Shown: positions 16,004-22,995, numbered from the stretch's first letter. The stretch is DNA of 32,422 nt from Acidobacteriota bacterium (GCA_016210845.1 JACQTK010000255.1:1-32422), one strand, 5' to 3'. Numbers and translations: made by a program. Notes: generated by a model not told the origin, from the letters alone.

Positions 16004-16593
16004 CGGGACGCCGGCCGGCACAACCCACACGGGCGGCGCTCAAGCGACGAAGGGACGGCGCGCATACGAGCTACACGGCGCCGATGCTCCCGCGCGCATC
16101 GGAGTACGGCGCAATGGTGCGGCGCGCGATCGCGCGCGAGCGCGTGCATATGCCGCTGGAGCGCGCGCGCAATGACCTCCTGAAGACGGTGGCGAAGTTG
16201 GCGCCCGACGTGCTGCGCGAGCTGGCCGACGTGCCGGCGCCCGGTGGTCCCACGCTGGGCGAGTGGGCCGCAAAGTGGAACCTTGATGCCCCGTGGGTGC
16301 TCGCCGTGGCGCGAAACACGCTCGAGCTGTGGCGCTTCTGGCCGGCTGGTCGTGGCCGGCAATGGGACGCGAACCACGCCGAGACAGGCGAGCTGGTGCC
16401 AGAGCGCGGGCGGCTGCCGAAGCGGCCGGCGGAACTCCTCATCCGATCCGCACATCTCGAATGGTGGGTGCGCGCCCGCGTGCTCCACCAGAAGTACGAA
16501 ACGATCGCGTGCCTCGCGAATGTAGCGGAATTGGACTCCATCGGCCGCGCCGTGCGCGCCTTCGAAAAGAAAATAGTCAGAAACGTCCCATAA
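16000..16593 (+). CDS. Hypothetical protein, 197 residues, downstream of the integrase
   Basis: I do not recognise this protein. It starts in an ATGA overlap with the integrase stop, so it is very likely translated with it. The N-terminus is very basic and Arg-rich (residues 1-50). The middle carries a Trp-rich segment, EWAAKWNLDAPWVLAVARNTLELWRFWP, with a second Trp pair in HLEWWVRARVLHQKYETIA. There is no signal peptide or membrane segment and few cysteines. The basic charge and position would suit a DNA-binding or recombination accessory role, but this is a guess from context. Confidence 0.7.
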   Translation: MTGRRPAQPTRAALKRRRDGAHTSYTAPMLPRASEYGAMVRRAIARERVHMPLERARNDLLKTVAKLAPDVLRELADVPAPGGPTLGEWAAKWNLDAPWVLAVARNTLELWRFWPAGRGRQWDANHAETGELVPERGRLPKRPAELLIRSAHLEWWVRARVLHQKYETIACLANVAELDSIGRAVRAFEKKIVRNVP

Positions 16594-16659
16594 ATAGGCG
16601 CGCAATTCGTACCCGTTTCTGCTGTGGGCGCCAGCGTCACGTCGTAGGACGCTACGGCC

Positions 16660-16866
16660 ATGCCACACGCAGCAGCGCAAATCGTGCCGGAGCCTGTCGC
16701 GGCGCGCTACGTCGGGATGTCCGTCGCGTGGCTCCGATAGGGCCGCCAGCGGAATCGCGGACCCGCCTACATCCGCGCCGGGCGGAGCATCAGGTATCGC
16801 ATCGCCGATCTGGACGCCTGGCTCGAGGCGCATCGCGTCGTGACGCGCGAGGCCGGCCGCCGGTGA
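16660..16866 (+). pseudogene. AlpA-like excisionase/regulator gene with an in-frame amber codon
   Basis: The 68-codon frame reads as a complete small helix-turn-helix protein of the MerR/AlpA type: VAARYVGMSVAWLR, then a stop, then GRQRNRGPAYIRAGRSIRYR and IADLDAWLEAHRV. Only codon 27 (TAG, 16738-16740) interrupts it, at a position where the family has a polar or basic residue (a CAG or AAG codon would need one base change). The normal TGA at 16864-16866 overlaps the GTG of the primase gene by four bases. AlpA-type proteins act as excisionase or activator in P4-like elements and PICIs. As read, the product would be a 26-residue fragment and excision may be blocked. A sequencing error or amber suppression are alternatives. 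Confidence 0.85.
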
Positions 16867-18932
16867 ATCACGACGCGCAATTGACGCCGGCCGACCTCGC
16901 CATGTTCGAGGCGATCGGCGTGCCCGAGCATATGGCCGTCGAGGCGGCGCGCCGCGTGACACACGACGAAGCGCGGGAGCTGTGCGGCATCCGCTACAAG
17001 AGCGCCCGCTTGGAAGGGCTCGCGTTTCGGTACCTCAATCCTGACGACGACGATCGCGTATCAACGTGGCGCGTTCGGCGCGACAACCCCGAGGTGGACA
17101 CGGACGGAAGACCGATCGCGAAGTACGTGAGCCCGCCCGATCGGAGGCATCTGTACTTCGCGCCGGGCTCGTTTTCGCTGCTCAGCGACACGTCGAAGCC
17201 CGCGATCATCGTCGAGGCGGAAAAGTCCGTGCTCGCGATCGCGGCGGCTCGGCTGAAGGTGAACCGCACGCCCTGGCCGCTCATTCTCGGGACCGGAGGC
17301 TGCTGGGGCTGGCGTGGCGTTGTCGGGAAGGCAACGAGCGCCAACGGCGCGCGTGTGGACCAAAAGGGGCCGCTCCCGGACTTCGATCGCGTGGCCTGGA
17401 CCGGCCGCGACGTCGTCATCGTCTTCGACGCCGACGCATCCACGAACGAGCAGGTCCAGCGCGCGCGCAGGGCGCTCGCCGCAGAACTGGAGAAGCGGGG
17501 CGCTCGCGTCCGGATCATGAACCTTCCGGTCGAAGCGCACGTCAACGGGCCGGACGACTACATCGGCCGCCACGGCGCCGCGGCGTTCTGGAGGTTGATC
17601 GATGCCGCGAAGCCCGCCATGACGGCGCCCGAGAAGAAAGACAAATCTGCGAAGCAGAAGCAGGGCCGCGACGTGCAGCTCGAGGATCCCGAGCCCTGGG
17701 CGGATCCGGTGGACGGCGCCGCGCTGCTGAACACGATCGCGGCCACCTTCGCGCGACACGTCGCGCTCCCGGCCCATGCGAGCACGGCGTTGGCGCTGTG
17801 GGTATTGCATACGTTTGGGTTCGCCGCGTGGTTCACGTCGCCATTCCTGGCGATTACCTCGCCCGCGAAACGCTGCGGCAAGACGTTGCTCCTGATCGTG
17901 CTCGGGGCGCTCGTCCCGCGGCGCTTGTTCGCCTCGAACGTGACCCCGGCCGTCCTGTTCAGGACCGTCGAGAAGTACGCTCCGACGTTATTGATCGACG
18001 AGGCCGATACGTTCGTTCGCGACAACGAGGAGCTGCGCGGCGTGCTGAACAGCGGCCATACGCGCACGACGGCTGTTGCGATCCGCGCGGTCGGCGACGA
18101 TCACGATCCGCGGGCGTTCTCCACGTGGTGCCCGAAGGCGATCGCCCTGATCGGGAAGCTGCCTGGCACGCTCGACGATCGCAGCATCGAGATCCGCATG
18201 CGGCGCCGGACGGCGGGCGAGCCCGTCGAGCGGCTGCGCCAGGACCGCATCGAGACCGACTGCCACGACGTACGCCGGCAGGCGGCCCGGTGGGCGGCTG
18301 ACCACGTGTCGGCGCTACAGGATGCCGATCCGCATGTTCCGGCCGCGCTCCACGACCGGGCGGCCGACTGCTGGCGGCCCCTGCTGGCGATCGCCGATGC
18401 GGCGGGCGGCGACTGGCCCACCCGGGCCCGCGACGCGGCAGCCGCACTCTCGGGTGAGCCCGTCGAGGACGACGCAGCGACGCTGCTGCTGCGTGACATC
18501 CGCGACATCTTCCTGGAGGCCGGGAACCCCGACGTGCTGGCGTCCAGCTCCATCGTCGAGCACCTGGTCGGGCTCGAGGATCGGCCGTGGCGTGAGTGGT
18601 CGCACGGTCGGCCGCTCTCGCCCGCGAAGCTCGCGCGAATGCTGGCCGCCTACGGCGTGCAGTCCGCCGGGACCATCCGCATCGGGGCGAAGACCGCGAA
18701 AGGGTATCGCCGTGCGGCCTTCGTAGAGTCGTGGGAACGCTACTTGGGGGACGCCGAAGCGTCACAGCGTAACAAAGGCAATGAATCCGGGCCTGAATCT
18801 CGAATTCTGAGCCGTCACAACGGAAGCGGGTGTGACGCTTCGCAAAGCGTAACAAAACCAATGAATCCCGAACGAAGTTACGGTGTGACGGTCCCAGAAG
18901 GGGATCGGGAGGAAGAATGGCGACTCCCCTAA
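16863..18932 (+). CDS. Toprim/DUF3854-DUF3631 primase-helicase-like replication protein
   Basis: The 689-residue protein starts at GTG 16863, overlapping the excisionase stop. The frame is open further upstream but that part is only the shadow of the neighbours. An N-terminal Toprim-like region has the acidic motifs VEAEKSVLA (117-125) and VVIVFDADAS (184-193), as in the DUF3854 primase-associated domain. A Lys-rich linker follows (about 256-268). The DUF3631 ATPase domain has Walker A SPAKRCGKT (333-341), Walker B LLIDEAD (376-382) and a sensor-like NSGHTRTTAV. Such proteins occur in phages, plasmids and genomic islands and are thought to prime and unwind DNA at the element's origin. The last 50 residues are low in conservation because the DNA there carries repeats (18755-18890). 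Confidence 0.85.
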   Translation: MNHDAQLTPADLAMFEAIGVPEHMAVEAARRVTHDEARELCGIRYKSARLEGLAFRYLNPDDDDRVSTWRVRRDNPEVDTDGRPIAKYVSPPDRRHLYFAPGSFSLLSDTSKPAIIVEAEKSVLAIAAARLKVNRTPWPLILGTGGCWGWRGVVGKATSANGARVDQKGPLPDFDRVAWTGRDVVIVFDADASTNEQVQRARRALAAELEKRGARVRIMNLPVEAHVNGPDDYIGRHGAAAFWRLIDAAKPAMTAPEKKDKSAKQKQGRDVQLEDPEPWADPVDGAALLNTIAATFARHVALPAHASTALALWVLHTFGFAAWFTSPFLAITSPAKRCGKTLLLIVLGALVPRRLFASNVTPAVLFRTVEKYAPTLLIDEADTFVRDNEELRGVLNSGHTRTTAVAIRAVGDDHDPRAFSTWCPKAIALIGKLPGTLDDRSIEIRMRRRTAGEPVERLRQDRIETDCHDVRRQAARWAADHVSALQDADPHVPAALHDRAADCWRPLLAIADAAGGDWPTRARDAAAALSGEPVEDDAATLLLRDIRDIFLEAGNPDVLASSSIVEHLVGLEDRPWREWSHGRPLSPAKLARMLAAYGVQSAGTIRIGAKTAKGYRRAAFVESWERYLGDAEASQRNKGNESGPESRILSRHNGSGCDASQSVTKPMNPERSYGVTVPEGDREEEWRLP
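18755..18890. other. Candidate replication origin: symmetric short repeats
   Basis: Four copies of CGTCACA are arranged symmetrically: two forward at 18760 and 18813 and two reversed at 18831 and 18884, with 53 bp between members of each pair. The outer forward and first reverse copies extend to a 12-bp inverted repeat (18755-18766 and 18831-18842). A 25-bp direct repeat starting AGCGTAACAAA (18766-18790 and 18846-18870) is 22/25 identical, exactly 80 bp apart. The stretch is visibly less GC-rich than its surroundings. Its position at the end of the replication gene fits P4/PICI-like origins. Inference only. Confidence 0.5.
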
Positions 18933-19369
18933 CCCTCGACGTGCTCGACTCCCCGGCTGTCGCCATCCTCGGCGCGCTCGAGCGGGACGGCTTCACCGTG
19001 CAGCTTGAGCCCGACGACACCATCGTCATCAGGCCGTTGTCGCGCCTGACGCCAGAGCAGAAACAGCAGATCGTCGAGCACAAGGCCGCCGTCAAGCTCC
19101 TGCTTCGTTGTTGTCTCGACCCTGGCGTGCTCGAGCGGCGCGACGTGATGCGCCGGCAGTTTGCGGCGGCGCCAGCGGGCCGTCTGCCCGCGCTCCTGTT
19201 TCGGCCGGATGTGCCGTGCGTTCTCGGCTCCTGCTTCAGTTGCGGAGACGAGCTCCAGACGTTCCGTGTTCGGCGCTGTTGGCGCTGCGCGCTGGCCTGG
19301 CGTCTGGCTGCGCGTGTGCCGATTGCGCTGGACCTGGCCGATGCGCTCGACGGCGCGAAGGTGACGTGA
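18917..19369 (+). CDS. Small protein with TubC-like N-terminus and zinc ribbon
   Basis: This is a 150-residue product. The first 65 residues (LDVLDSPAVAILGALERDGFTVQLEPDDTIVIRP, then LTPEQKQQIVEHKAAVKLLL) resemble the TubC N-terminal docking-like fold often annotated on plasmids and islands. The C-terminal part has CFSC (106-109) and CWRC (121-124), a four-cysteine zinc ribbon. Its start has a strong GGGAGGAAG site upstream and overlaps the primase stop by 16 bp. Such proteins are commonly encoded next to DUF3631/primase genes, so an accessory role in primase loading is plausible but unproven. Confidence 0.7.
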   Translation: MATPLTLDVLDSPAVAILGALERDGFTVQLEPDDTIVIRPLSRLTPEQKQQIVEHKAAVKLLLRCCLDPGVLERRDVMRRQFAAAPAGRLPALLFRPDVPCVLGSCFSCGDELQTFRVRRCWRCALAWRLAARVPIALDLADALDGAKVT

Positions 19370-19537
19370 TGGGAGGCCGGAAGGGCGCGCGCCCATTGGG
19401 GCAACTTCGCCTAACAGCATGCCTGGACACGACATAGGCAGGGGAATGGCAATCGCCACGCGTCCAGTCACCGAAACCAGCCGCGCAGCGTCGTTCGCGT
19501 AAACGAATTCGCGCCTTGCACTTTTTTTGGAGCTGAC

Positions 19538-19873
19538 ATGACCGCACAACGTCGTCGAATCGCCCCGCCTCGCGAGCTGTCGGCCAGTGCTCGGCGCCTA
19601 TTCGCCAATCTGACCGGTGAGTACCGGATTGACGACCTGGGCGGGCGGGAGATTCTGCGATCCGGGCTGCGGGCGCTCGACTTGGCCGAGGCGGCCGAAC
19701 GCCAGATTGAGGCCGAGGGTCGGACGCTGCGCGATCGCTTCGAACAGGTGCGCGCGCATCCGCTCCTTGGGATTGCGCGAGATTACCGGGCGCAATGGGC
19801 GGCGGCGCTGCGCCAATTGAACCTCGCGGTCGGCGAGCCGCCGAAAGTTGGCCGACCGGGAGAAGCCCTATGA
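19538..19873 (+). CDS. P27-like phage terminase small subunit
   Basis: Small terminases recognise the packaging site on phage DNA and hand it to the large subunit. The 111-residue protein has the P27-family course: a basic N-terminus, APPRELSASARRLFANLTGEY, a helical core (LRALDLAEAAERQIEAEGRTLRDRF), then the characteristic VRAHPLLGIARDYRAQWAAALRQLNL. There is a good ribosome site (GGAG, seven bases before ATG). It follows a 168-bp gap with a T-rich stretch and could begin a late operon. No large terminase is encoded nearby, so its partner would have to come from a helper phage, or it now acts only as a regulator. The family call is by pattern only. Confidence 0.65.
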   Translation: MTAQRRRIAPPRELSASARRLFANLTGEYRIDDLGGREILRSGLRALDLAEAAERQIEAEGRTLRDRFEQVRAHPLLGIARDYRAQWAAALRQLNLAVGEPPKVGRPGEAL

Positions 19874-20211
19874 GGACGAGACGACGGTATCCGCAGCGGC
19901 AGGCGGCCGGCAGACTCGCCGACCTGAACCCCTACGTCGTGGACGTGCTGCTCGAGGGCTGGGGCGGCCCCACGCGAGAGTATCCCGGCCATGATCTCTT
20001 CGCCGTGTTCGATCTGAATGAGGCTGACATCGCGGCGCTGCAACGGGCGCATCACGTGGCGCTCAGCGCGGAGTGGCAGCGCCGGGGCGGGGCCGGACCG
20101 TACTTCGCCGAGGCGCGATGCGCGGCGCCGGACACGATCGAGAGCCGGATCACGAACAGCGACACGTGGGCGGCCGGGCCACACGCGCAAAAAGAGGACG
20201 TGCTGACATGA
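19870..20211 (+). CDS. Hypothetical protein, 113 residues
   Basis: I do not recognise this product. It starts in an ATGA overlap with the small-terminase stop and ends in an ATGA overlap with the next gene, which supports real translation. It is soluble, with a basic start (MRTRRRYPQRQAAGRL) and a middle HDLFAVFDLNEADIAALQRAHH that predicts one or two helices. No catalytic motif, signal peptide or membrane segment is seen. Confidence 0.65.
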   Translation: MRTRRRYPQRQAAGRLADLNPYVVDVLLEGWGGPTREYPGHDLFAVFDLNEADIAALQRAHHVALSAEWQRRGGAGPYFAEARCAAPDTIESRITNSDTWAAGPHAQKEDVLT

Positions 20212-20543
20212 GCACAACTGAAACTGACGAGATGAACGATCTGCGCATCATCAACGATGCCGTCGCCCGCGTCATCGGCGCCGCGCTCGCCTCACGCGCG
20301 CTGGAATTGACACCCGCGCTCGCGGCTGATGCGCTCAGCGTCGCCCACGCGATCGGGACGGGCGCGCTCGCCGTCCGCGTCGTGTGCCAAACCGCGCGGG
20401 ATGGCCGGCACGCCGGGCTCGAGGGTGTCGATGCGGTGTGTCTGATGGTGTTGGTCGACGACGTAGCGGTCGCCGCGATTCAGGACGTCGATTGCGATCT
20501 GTGGATGCGCTACTGCGAGGCGCAAAGGCTGTGCTACCATTGA
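20208..20543 (+). CDS. Hypothetical protein, 111 residues
   Basis: Not recognised. It is coupled to the previous gene by an ATGA overlap. It is alanine- and valine-rich, acidic, and has predicted alternating helices and strands (LTPALAADALSVAHAIGTGALAV, then DAVCLMVLVDDVAVAAIQDVD). Four cysteines are scattered and not paired as a zinc site. After it comes a 199-bp stretch (20544-20742) with no convincing gene, where TCACC occurs several times. Confidence 0.62.
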   Translation: MSTTETDEMNDLRIINDAVARVIGAALASRALELTPALAADALSVAHAIGTGALAVRVVCQTARDGRHAGLEGVDAVCLMVLVDDVAVAAIQDVDCDLWMRYCEAQRLCYH

Positions 20544-20742
20544 ATTCCTGCGCGGGCAGACTCCCCGAGTCACCCGCTCTGCTCTCTCCGTCCGGGGCTG
20601 TCACCGACGCCCGGACCCGTCACCATCGCAGCCTCACCGAGGCGCGAATCGTTCGACCCGCGGCGCGCCGCGCCACGAGTCACCCAACAGCACAGCGTTC
20701 AGCGTGTCCGCGTCCGCGCGGATGCGCGCGTGAGGCGTGTCC

Positions 20743-21132
20743 ATGTCCGACGTCGATCGAGTGCGTATTGAACGCGCAGAGGCCCGCGAGCAGCGACTCG
20801 CCCGCGGCGCAGAGGTGCTCACGAAGACGGAGCCCACGCTCGACGAGCTCGCGGAACTGGTGACGCTGCTCCAGCGCGACGATCCGGAGCCGGCGATGTA
20901 TCCCCGTGTGCTCGACGTGTTGCATGGAGCGGAGCAGCAGACGACGGCGGCGATCGCCACGTGGCGGCGCGAACCGCGATTGCTGGCGAGCGAGCAACGG
21001 CTGCTCGAGCGCGCGCTCCAGCGCGCCGGACGCCTTAGCGAATTGATGCGCGCGGCCGAGACGGCCGCGCGCGTCGAACAACTCAACCACATTTTGCGGA
21101 GCACGCTGCCGGACTCGCAGCGGACCGCCTAA
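20743..21132 (+). CDS. Hypothetical helical protein upstream of the capsid gene
   Basis: The 129-residue product is almost entirely charged helix: VRIERAEAREQRLARGAEVL, then ASEQRLLERALQRAGRLSEL and AETAARVEQLNHIL, likely a coiled coil. GTG 20737 is an alternative start, two codons longer. It ends 10 bp before the capsid gene, the place where scaffold or head-assembly proteins are often encoded in phages. That position and the coiled-coil character make a scaffold-like or size-determining role worth considering, but no family match is claimed. Confidence 0.65.
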   Translation: MSDVDRVRIERAEAREQRLARGAEVLTKTEPTLDELAELVTLLQRDDPEPAMYPRVLDVLHGAEQQTTAAIATWRREPRLLASEQRLLERALQRAGRLSELMRAAETAARVEQLNHILRSTLPDSQRTA

Positions 21133-21142
21133 GAGGATTGTT

Positions 21143-22243
21143 ATGTCTCGAGCACCTAGTGAACTGCGCGCGACGCGTGAACGCGCCTTGCGCGCCGCGG
21201 AAGCGCTCATCGGCCCCGACAAATGCATTAAGGATCGCGCGCGATTCGACACACTCCTGAACGACGTGGAGCGCCTGGGCCGCGAGCTGCTGCTCAGCGA
21301 CGCGCCAGCGCACAGCGACGGCTTCAACATCCTGCCGTCGATGCGCGAGTATCACGAACAGCGCGCGATGGGTTCGGTCGGCGGGGCCGCGGGCGGCTAC
21401 GTCGTGGCCCCCGGCGAGTCGGCAGAACTGTTTGATCGGCTGCGCCCGGCGTCCGTCGTGTTGACGGCGGGGCCGCGCATCCTCGAGATGGAGGGCTTGG
21501 AGCTGTACGTCCCGCGCATGGGCAGCTCGGTGAGTGTCGGGGTCTATCAGGAGAATGCGGAGATCACGGCGAGCGACCCGAGCCTGGCCGCCGTCGTCTT
21601 CCGCGCGCGCAAGCTCGCGGCGCTCGTGCGCGGGGCGAACGAGTGGTTCGGCGATGCGCCGGCCGCGCGCGAAATTCTCTCGATGGATCTGATCAAAACG
21701 ATGGCGGAAACCATCGACGACGAATGTTTGGAGGGCGATGGCACGGGCGGACACTTTCTCGGCTTGCGCCACTCCGGCGCCAGCACCGAGACGGAACTCG
21801 GCGAAGGGAACGGGACGACGCCGAGCCCGGACAATGTGCTCTCGGCGATCGAGCGCCTGCAAACGAGCAACGCGCGGGCGAACGCGATCTTCCTGCATCC
21901 CCGGACCTGGGGCGTGTTCAAACGATCAAAGGATGGGATGGGCAAATACCTCTTCTCGCCCGATCCGAGCGCCGAGGCCCCGTTGTCGATGTTCGGCGTG
22001 CCCGTGTTCCTCTCGTCGCAGATCTCGATCACCGAGACGGTCGGCAGCTCGACGGATTGCTCATGGATCGGCGTGGCCGACATGACGCAGACCGCCTTCG
22101 CGCGGCGGCTGGACACGGAAATCGTGTACGACCAGAGCCGTTACTTGGAATACGACCAAACGGCGGTGCGGGTCGTCAGTCGGGCCGATTTCGCGCGCGT
22201 CAACGACGAGGCGGTGGAGATCCTCACGGGCGTACGCGGGTAA
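21143..22243 (+). CDS. HK97-fold phage major capsid protein
   Basis: This 366-residue protein is the shell-forming subunit of tailed phages. The N-terminal 70 residues are charged helices like the delta/scaffold region. GSVGGAAGGYVVAPGESAELFDRLRPASVVLTAGPRILEM then opens the core, as in the N-arm and first core strands of HK97-type capsids, followed by VYQENAEITASDPSLAAVVFRARKLAALVRGANEWF (E-loop and spine helix region). Later AIFLHPRTWGVFKRSKDGMGKYLF and LSMFGVPVFLSSQI are typical A-domain landmarks. The ribosome site AGAGGA precedes ATG by five bases. Missing neighbours are portal, protease and large terminase. A nanocompartment role (encapsulin, same fold) is less likely given the phage-type N-terminus and context. 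Confidence 0.88.
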   Translation: MSRAPSELRATRERALRAAEALIGPDKCIKDRARFDTLLNDVERLGRELLLSDAPAHSDGFNILPSMREYHEQRAMGSVGGAAGGYVVAPGESAELFDRLRPASVVLTAGPRILEMEGLELYVPRMGSSVSVGVYQENAEITASDPSLAAVVFRARKLAALVRGANEWFGDAPAAREILSMDLIKTMAETIDDECLEGDGTGGHFLGLRHSGASTETELGEGNGTTPSPDNVLSAIERLQTSNARANAIFLHPRTWGVFKRSKDGMGKYLFSPDPSAEAPLSMFGVPVFLSSQISITETVGSSTDCSWIGVADMTQTAFARRLDTEIVYDQSRYLEYDQTAVRVVSRADFARVNDEAVEILTGVRG

Positions 22244-22411
22244 GCATCGGCGGCGCCGTGCGCCGATCAGCGAGTGGCCGCGTCCCCTGTGTCCGCGCGT
22301 CGTCGGGTCTCATGACCTCCCCCGGCGGCGCGCACGCGGATTCGTGCCGAGCGGCGGCGCAGCGGGAAGCCGATCTCTACTTGCAAAAGGCACGAAGGGG
22401 CGGGAAGTCTA

Positions 22412-22431
22412 CGTTACCGTCGACGGTAACG
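22412..22431. other. Perfect 20-bp palindrome
   Basis: CGTTACCGTCGACGGTAACG is its own reverse complement with no central gap. It lies in the 254-bp space between the capsid gene and the reverse-strand small gene, where I see no convincing protein-coding frame. A dimeric regulator operator or a recombination site would look like this. Confidence 0.8.
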
Positions 22432-22464
22432 AACGGTTGTGCGTCCGGGATCGAGGCCCGCGAC

Positions 22465-22491
22465 GGCGCACCCACCAGCGGGGGGTGCGCC
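22465..22491 (-). terminator. Hairpin after the small membrane-protein gene
   Basis: GGCGCACCC (22465-22473) pairs perfectly with GGGTGCGCC (22483-22491) around a 9-base loop, 6 bp beyond the stop of the reverse-strand gene. There is no T run on either side, so it may be a Rho-type end structure rather than a standard intrinsic terminator. Confidence 0.4.
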
Positions 22492-22496
22492 ATCGC

Positions 22497-22760
22497 TCAC
22501 CGAACGAAGAGGCTGATCGCTACTGCGCCCGCGTTGACAATGGTCGCCGCAGCGATAGCCCAAGTCAGGCCACGAATCGTGGCCGCATACTGCGCCTGTT
22601 TGGCGGCGGAGTCCGCCTGCTGCTTGGCCGCCGCAACCTGTCTCTCGGCGTACCGCCGTTGATGTTCGCACGTCGCGCGTTGCCTGTTCTCCGGTGACGT
22701 GCTTGAGATCCAGTGCATGAGCTGCTGGTCGGTAAACTCCCAAACCTGTTGTTCTGCCAT
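22497..22760 (-). CDS. Small single-span membrane protein, 87 residues
   Basis: Not assigned to a family. The N-terminal 60 residues are polar and rich in Gln and Ala (MAEQQVWEFTDQQLMHWISS, then ERQVAAAKQQADSAAKQAQY, likely coiled coil). The C-terminus is one hydrophobic helix, TWAIAAATIVNAGAVAISLF, ending in VR. The ATG at 22758-22760 has GAGAAGG upstream; a longer frame start at 22823 lacks this. It is the only element gene on the reverse strand, next to the right attachment site, a place where satellites and prophages often keep accessory genes. A holin-like or exclusion role is possible but unsupported. Confidence 0.65.
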   Translation of the reverse strand: MAEQQVWEFTDQQLMHWISSTSPENRQRATCEHQRRYAERQVAAAKQQADSAAKQAQYAATIRGLTWAIAAATIVNAGAVAISLFVR

Positions 22761-22830
22761 CGCCTTCTCGTGTTTTATTGGGTTCCCCAGAAACAAGGAA
22801 GGGGCGCGTTGCTGGCGGGCCACGCGCTTC

Positions 22831-22849
22831 GCACCCCTAATGCACCCCC
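22831..22849. promoter_or_regulatory. Candidate integrase arm-type site, right end
   Basis: GCACCCC-TAA-TGCACCCCC repeats the motif pair found at 14688-14706 with the same 11-bp spacing and orientation. It is 71 bp from the right attachment site. The function is inferred from this pairing only. Confidence 0.5.
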
Positions 22850-22857
22850 ACGGTAGA

Positions 22858-22884
22858 AACGGCCCGAGCCATCCCAGGGCCGTT
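22858..22884. terminator. Hairpin between element cargo and right attachment site
   Basis: AACGGCCC (22858-22865) pairs with GGGCCGTT (22877-22884) around an 11-base loop, then ATT. It could terminate transcripts of the tRNA-Ala gene, which is read towards it, or insulate the element. A smaller GCTAAG/CTTAGC hairpin lies at 22890-22910. Confidence 0.4.
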
Positions 22885-22919
22885 ATTGCGCTAAGTGCTT
22901 ATGGCTTAGCCTGTTGAAC

Positions 22920-22995
22920 TGGTGGACGGCAGGAGGCTCGAACTCCCGACCTCTGCGTTGCGAACGCAGCGCTCTCCCAGCTGAGCTAGCCGCCC
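22920..22995 (-). tRNA. tRNA-Ala(CGC)
   Basis: The reverse strand folds as a full 76-nt tRNA. The acceptor stem is GGGCGGC with GCCGTCC, the D arm is GCTCAGCTGGGAGAGC, the anticodon stem is CTGCG/CGCAG around loop TTCGCAA (anticodon CGC, codon GCG, alanine), the T arm has GTTCGAGC, and the encoded end is ACCA. Its 3' part from 22920 to 22967 is duplicated at 14513-14560 and is the attachment site of the integrated element. The element rebuilds the 3' end so the tRNA stays intact. Confidence 0.97.

Larger units (their letters stand above)
14513..22967. mobile_element. Integrated phage-satellite-like element at tRNA-Ala(CGC)
   Basis: The outer limits are the 48-bp direct repeats 14513-14560 and 22920-22967, which are the 3' part of tRNA-Ala and differ at one base. 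One unit is 8,407 bp from repeat to repeat. Cargo in order: integrase, unknown 197-residue protein, interrupted excisionase gene, Toprim-DUF3631 replication protein with repeats at its 3' end, zinc-ribbon protein, small-terminase-like protein, three unknown small proteins, HK97-type capsid protein, and a reverse-strand small membrane protein. The integrase gene is next to the displaced tRNA end. No large terminase, portal, protease, tail, lysis or repressor gene was recognised. This favours a satellite that uses a helper phage; a decayed prophage is the alternative. Confidence 0.85.

Noticed and set aside
16293-16862. N-terminal extension of the DUF3631 protein
   Set aside because: The frame is open, but it crosses two other genes, and the GTG at 16863 overlapping the excisionase stop gives the family-like N-terminus.
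16660-16866. Genetic-code change (TAG read as an amino acid) in the element
   Set aside because: Other genes of the element have no internal TAG, and some window genes end in TAG, so one interrupted gene does not support recoding.
19369-19437. Tiny 22-residue frame after the zinc-ribbon gene
   Set aside because: It has an overlapping ATG but no further support, and such short overlaps occur by chance.
20544-20742. Gene or gene remnant between the 111-residue protein and the coiled-coil protein
   Set aside because: No frame has a family resemblance or ribosome site. TCACC recurs several times but without regular spacing, so no repeat or operator is claimed.
22344-22697. Forward coding frame after the capsid gene
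   Set aside because: It starts at GTG without a ribosome site, overlaps the better supported reverse gene, and its composition looks like a shadow frame.
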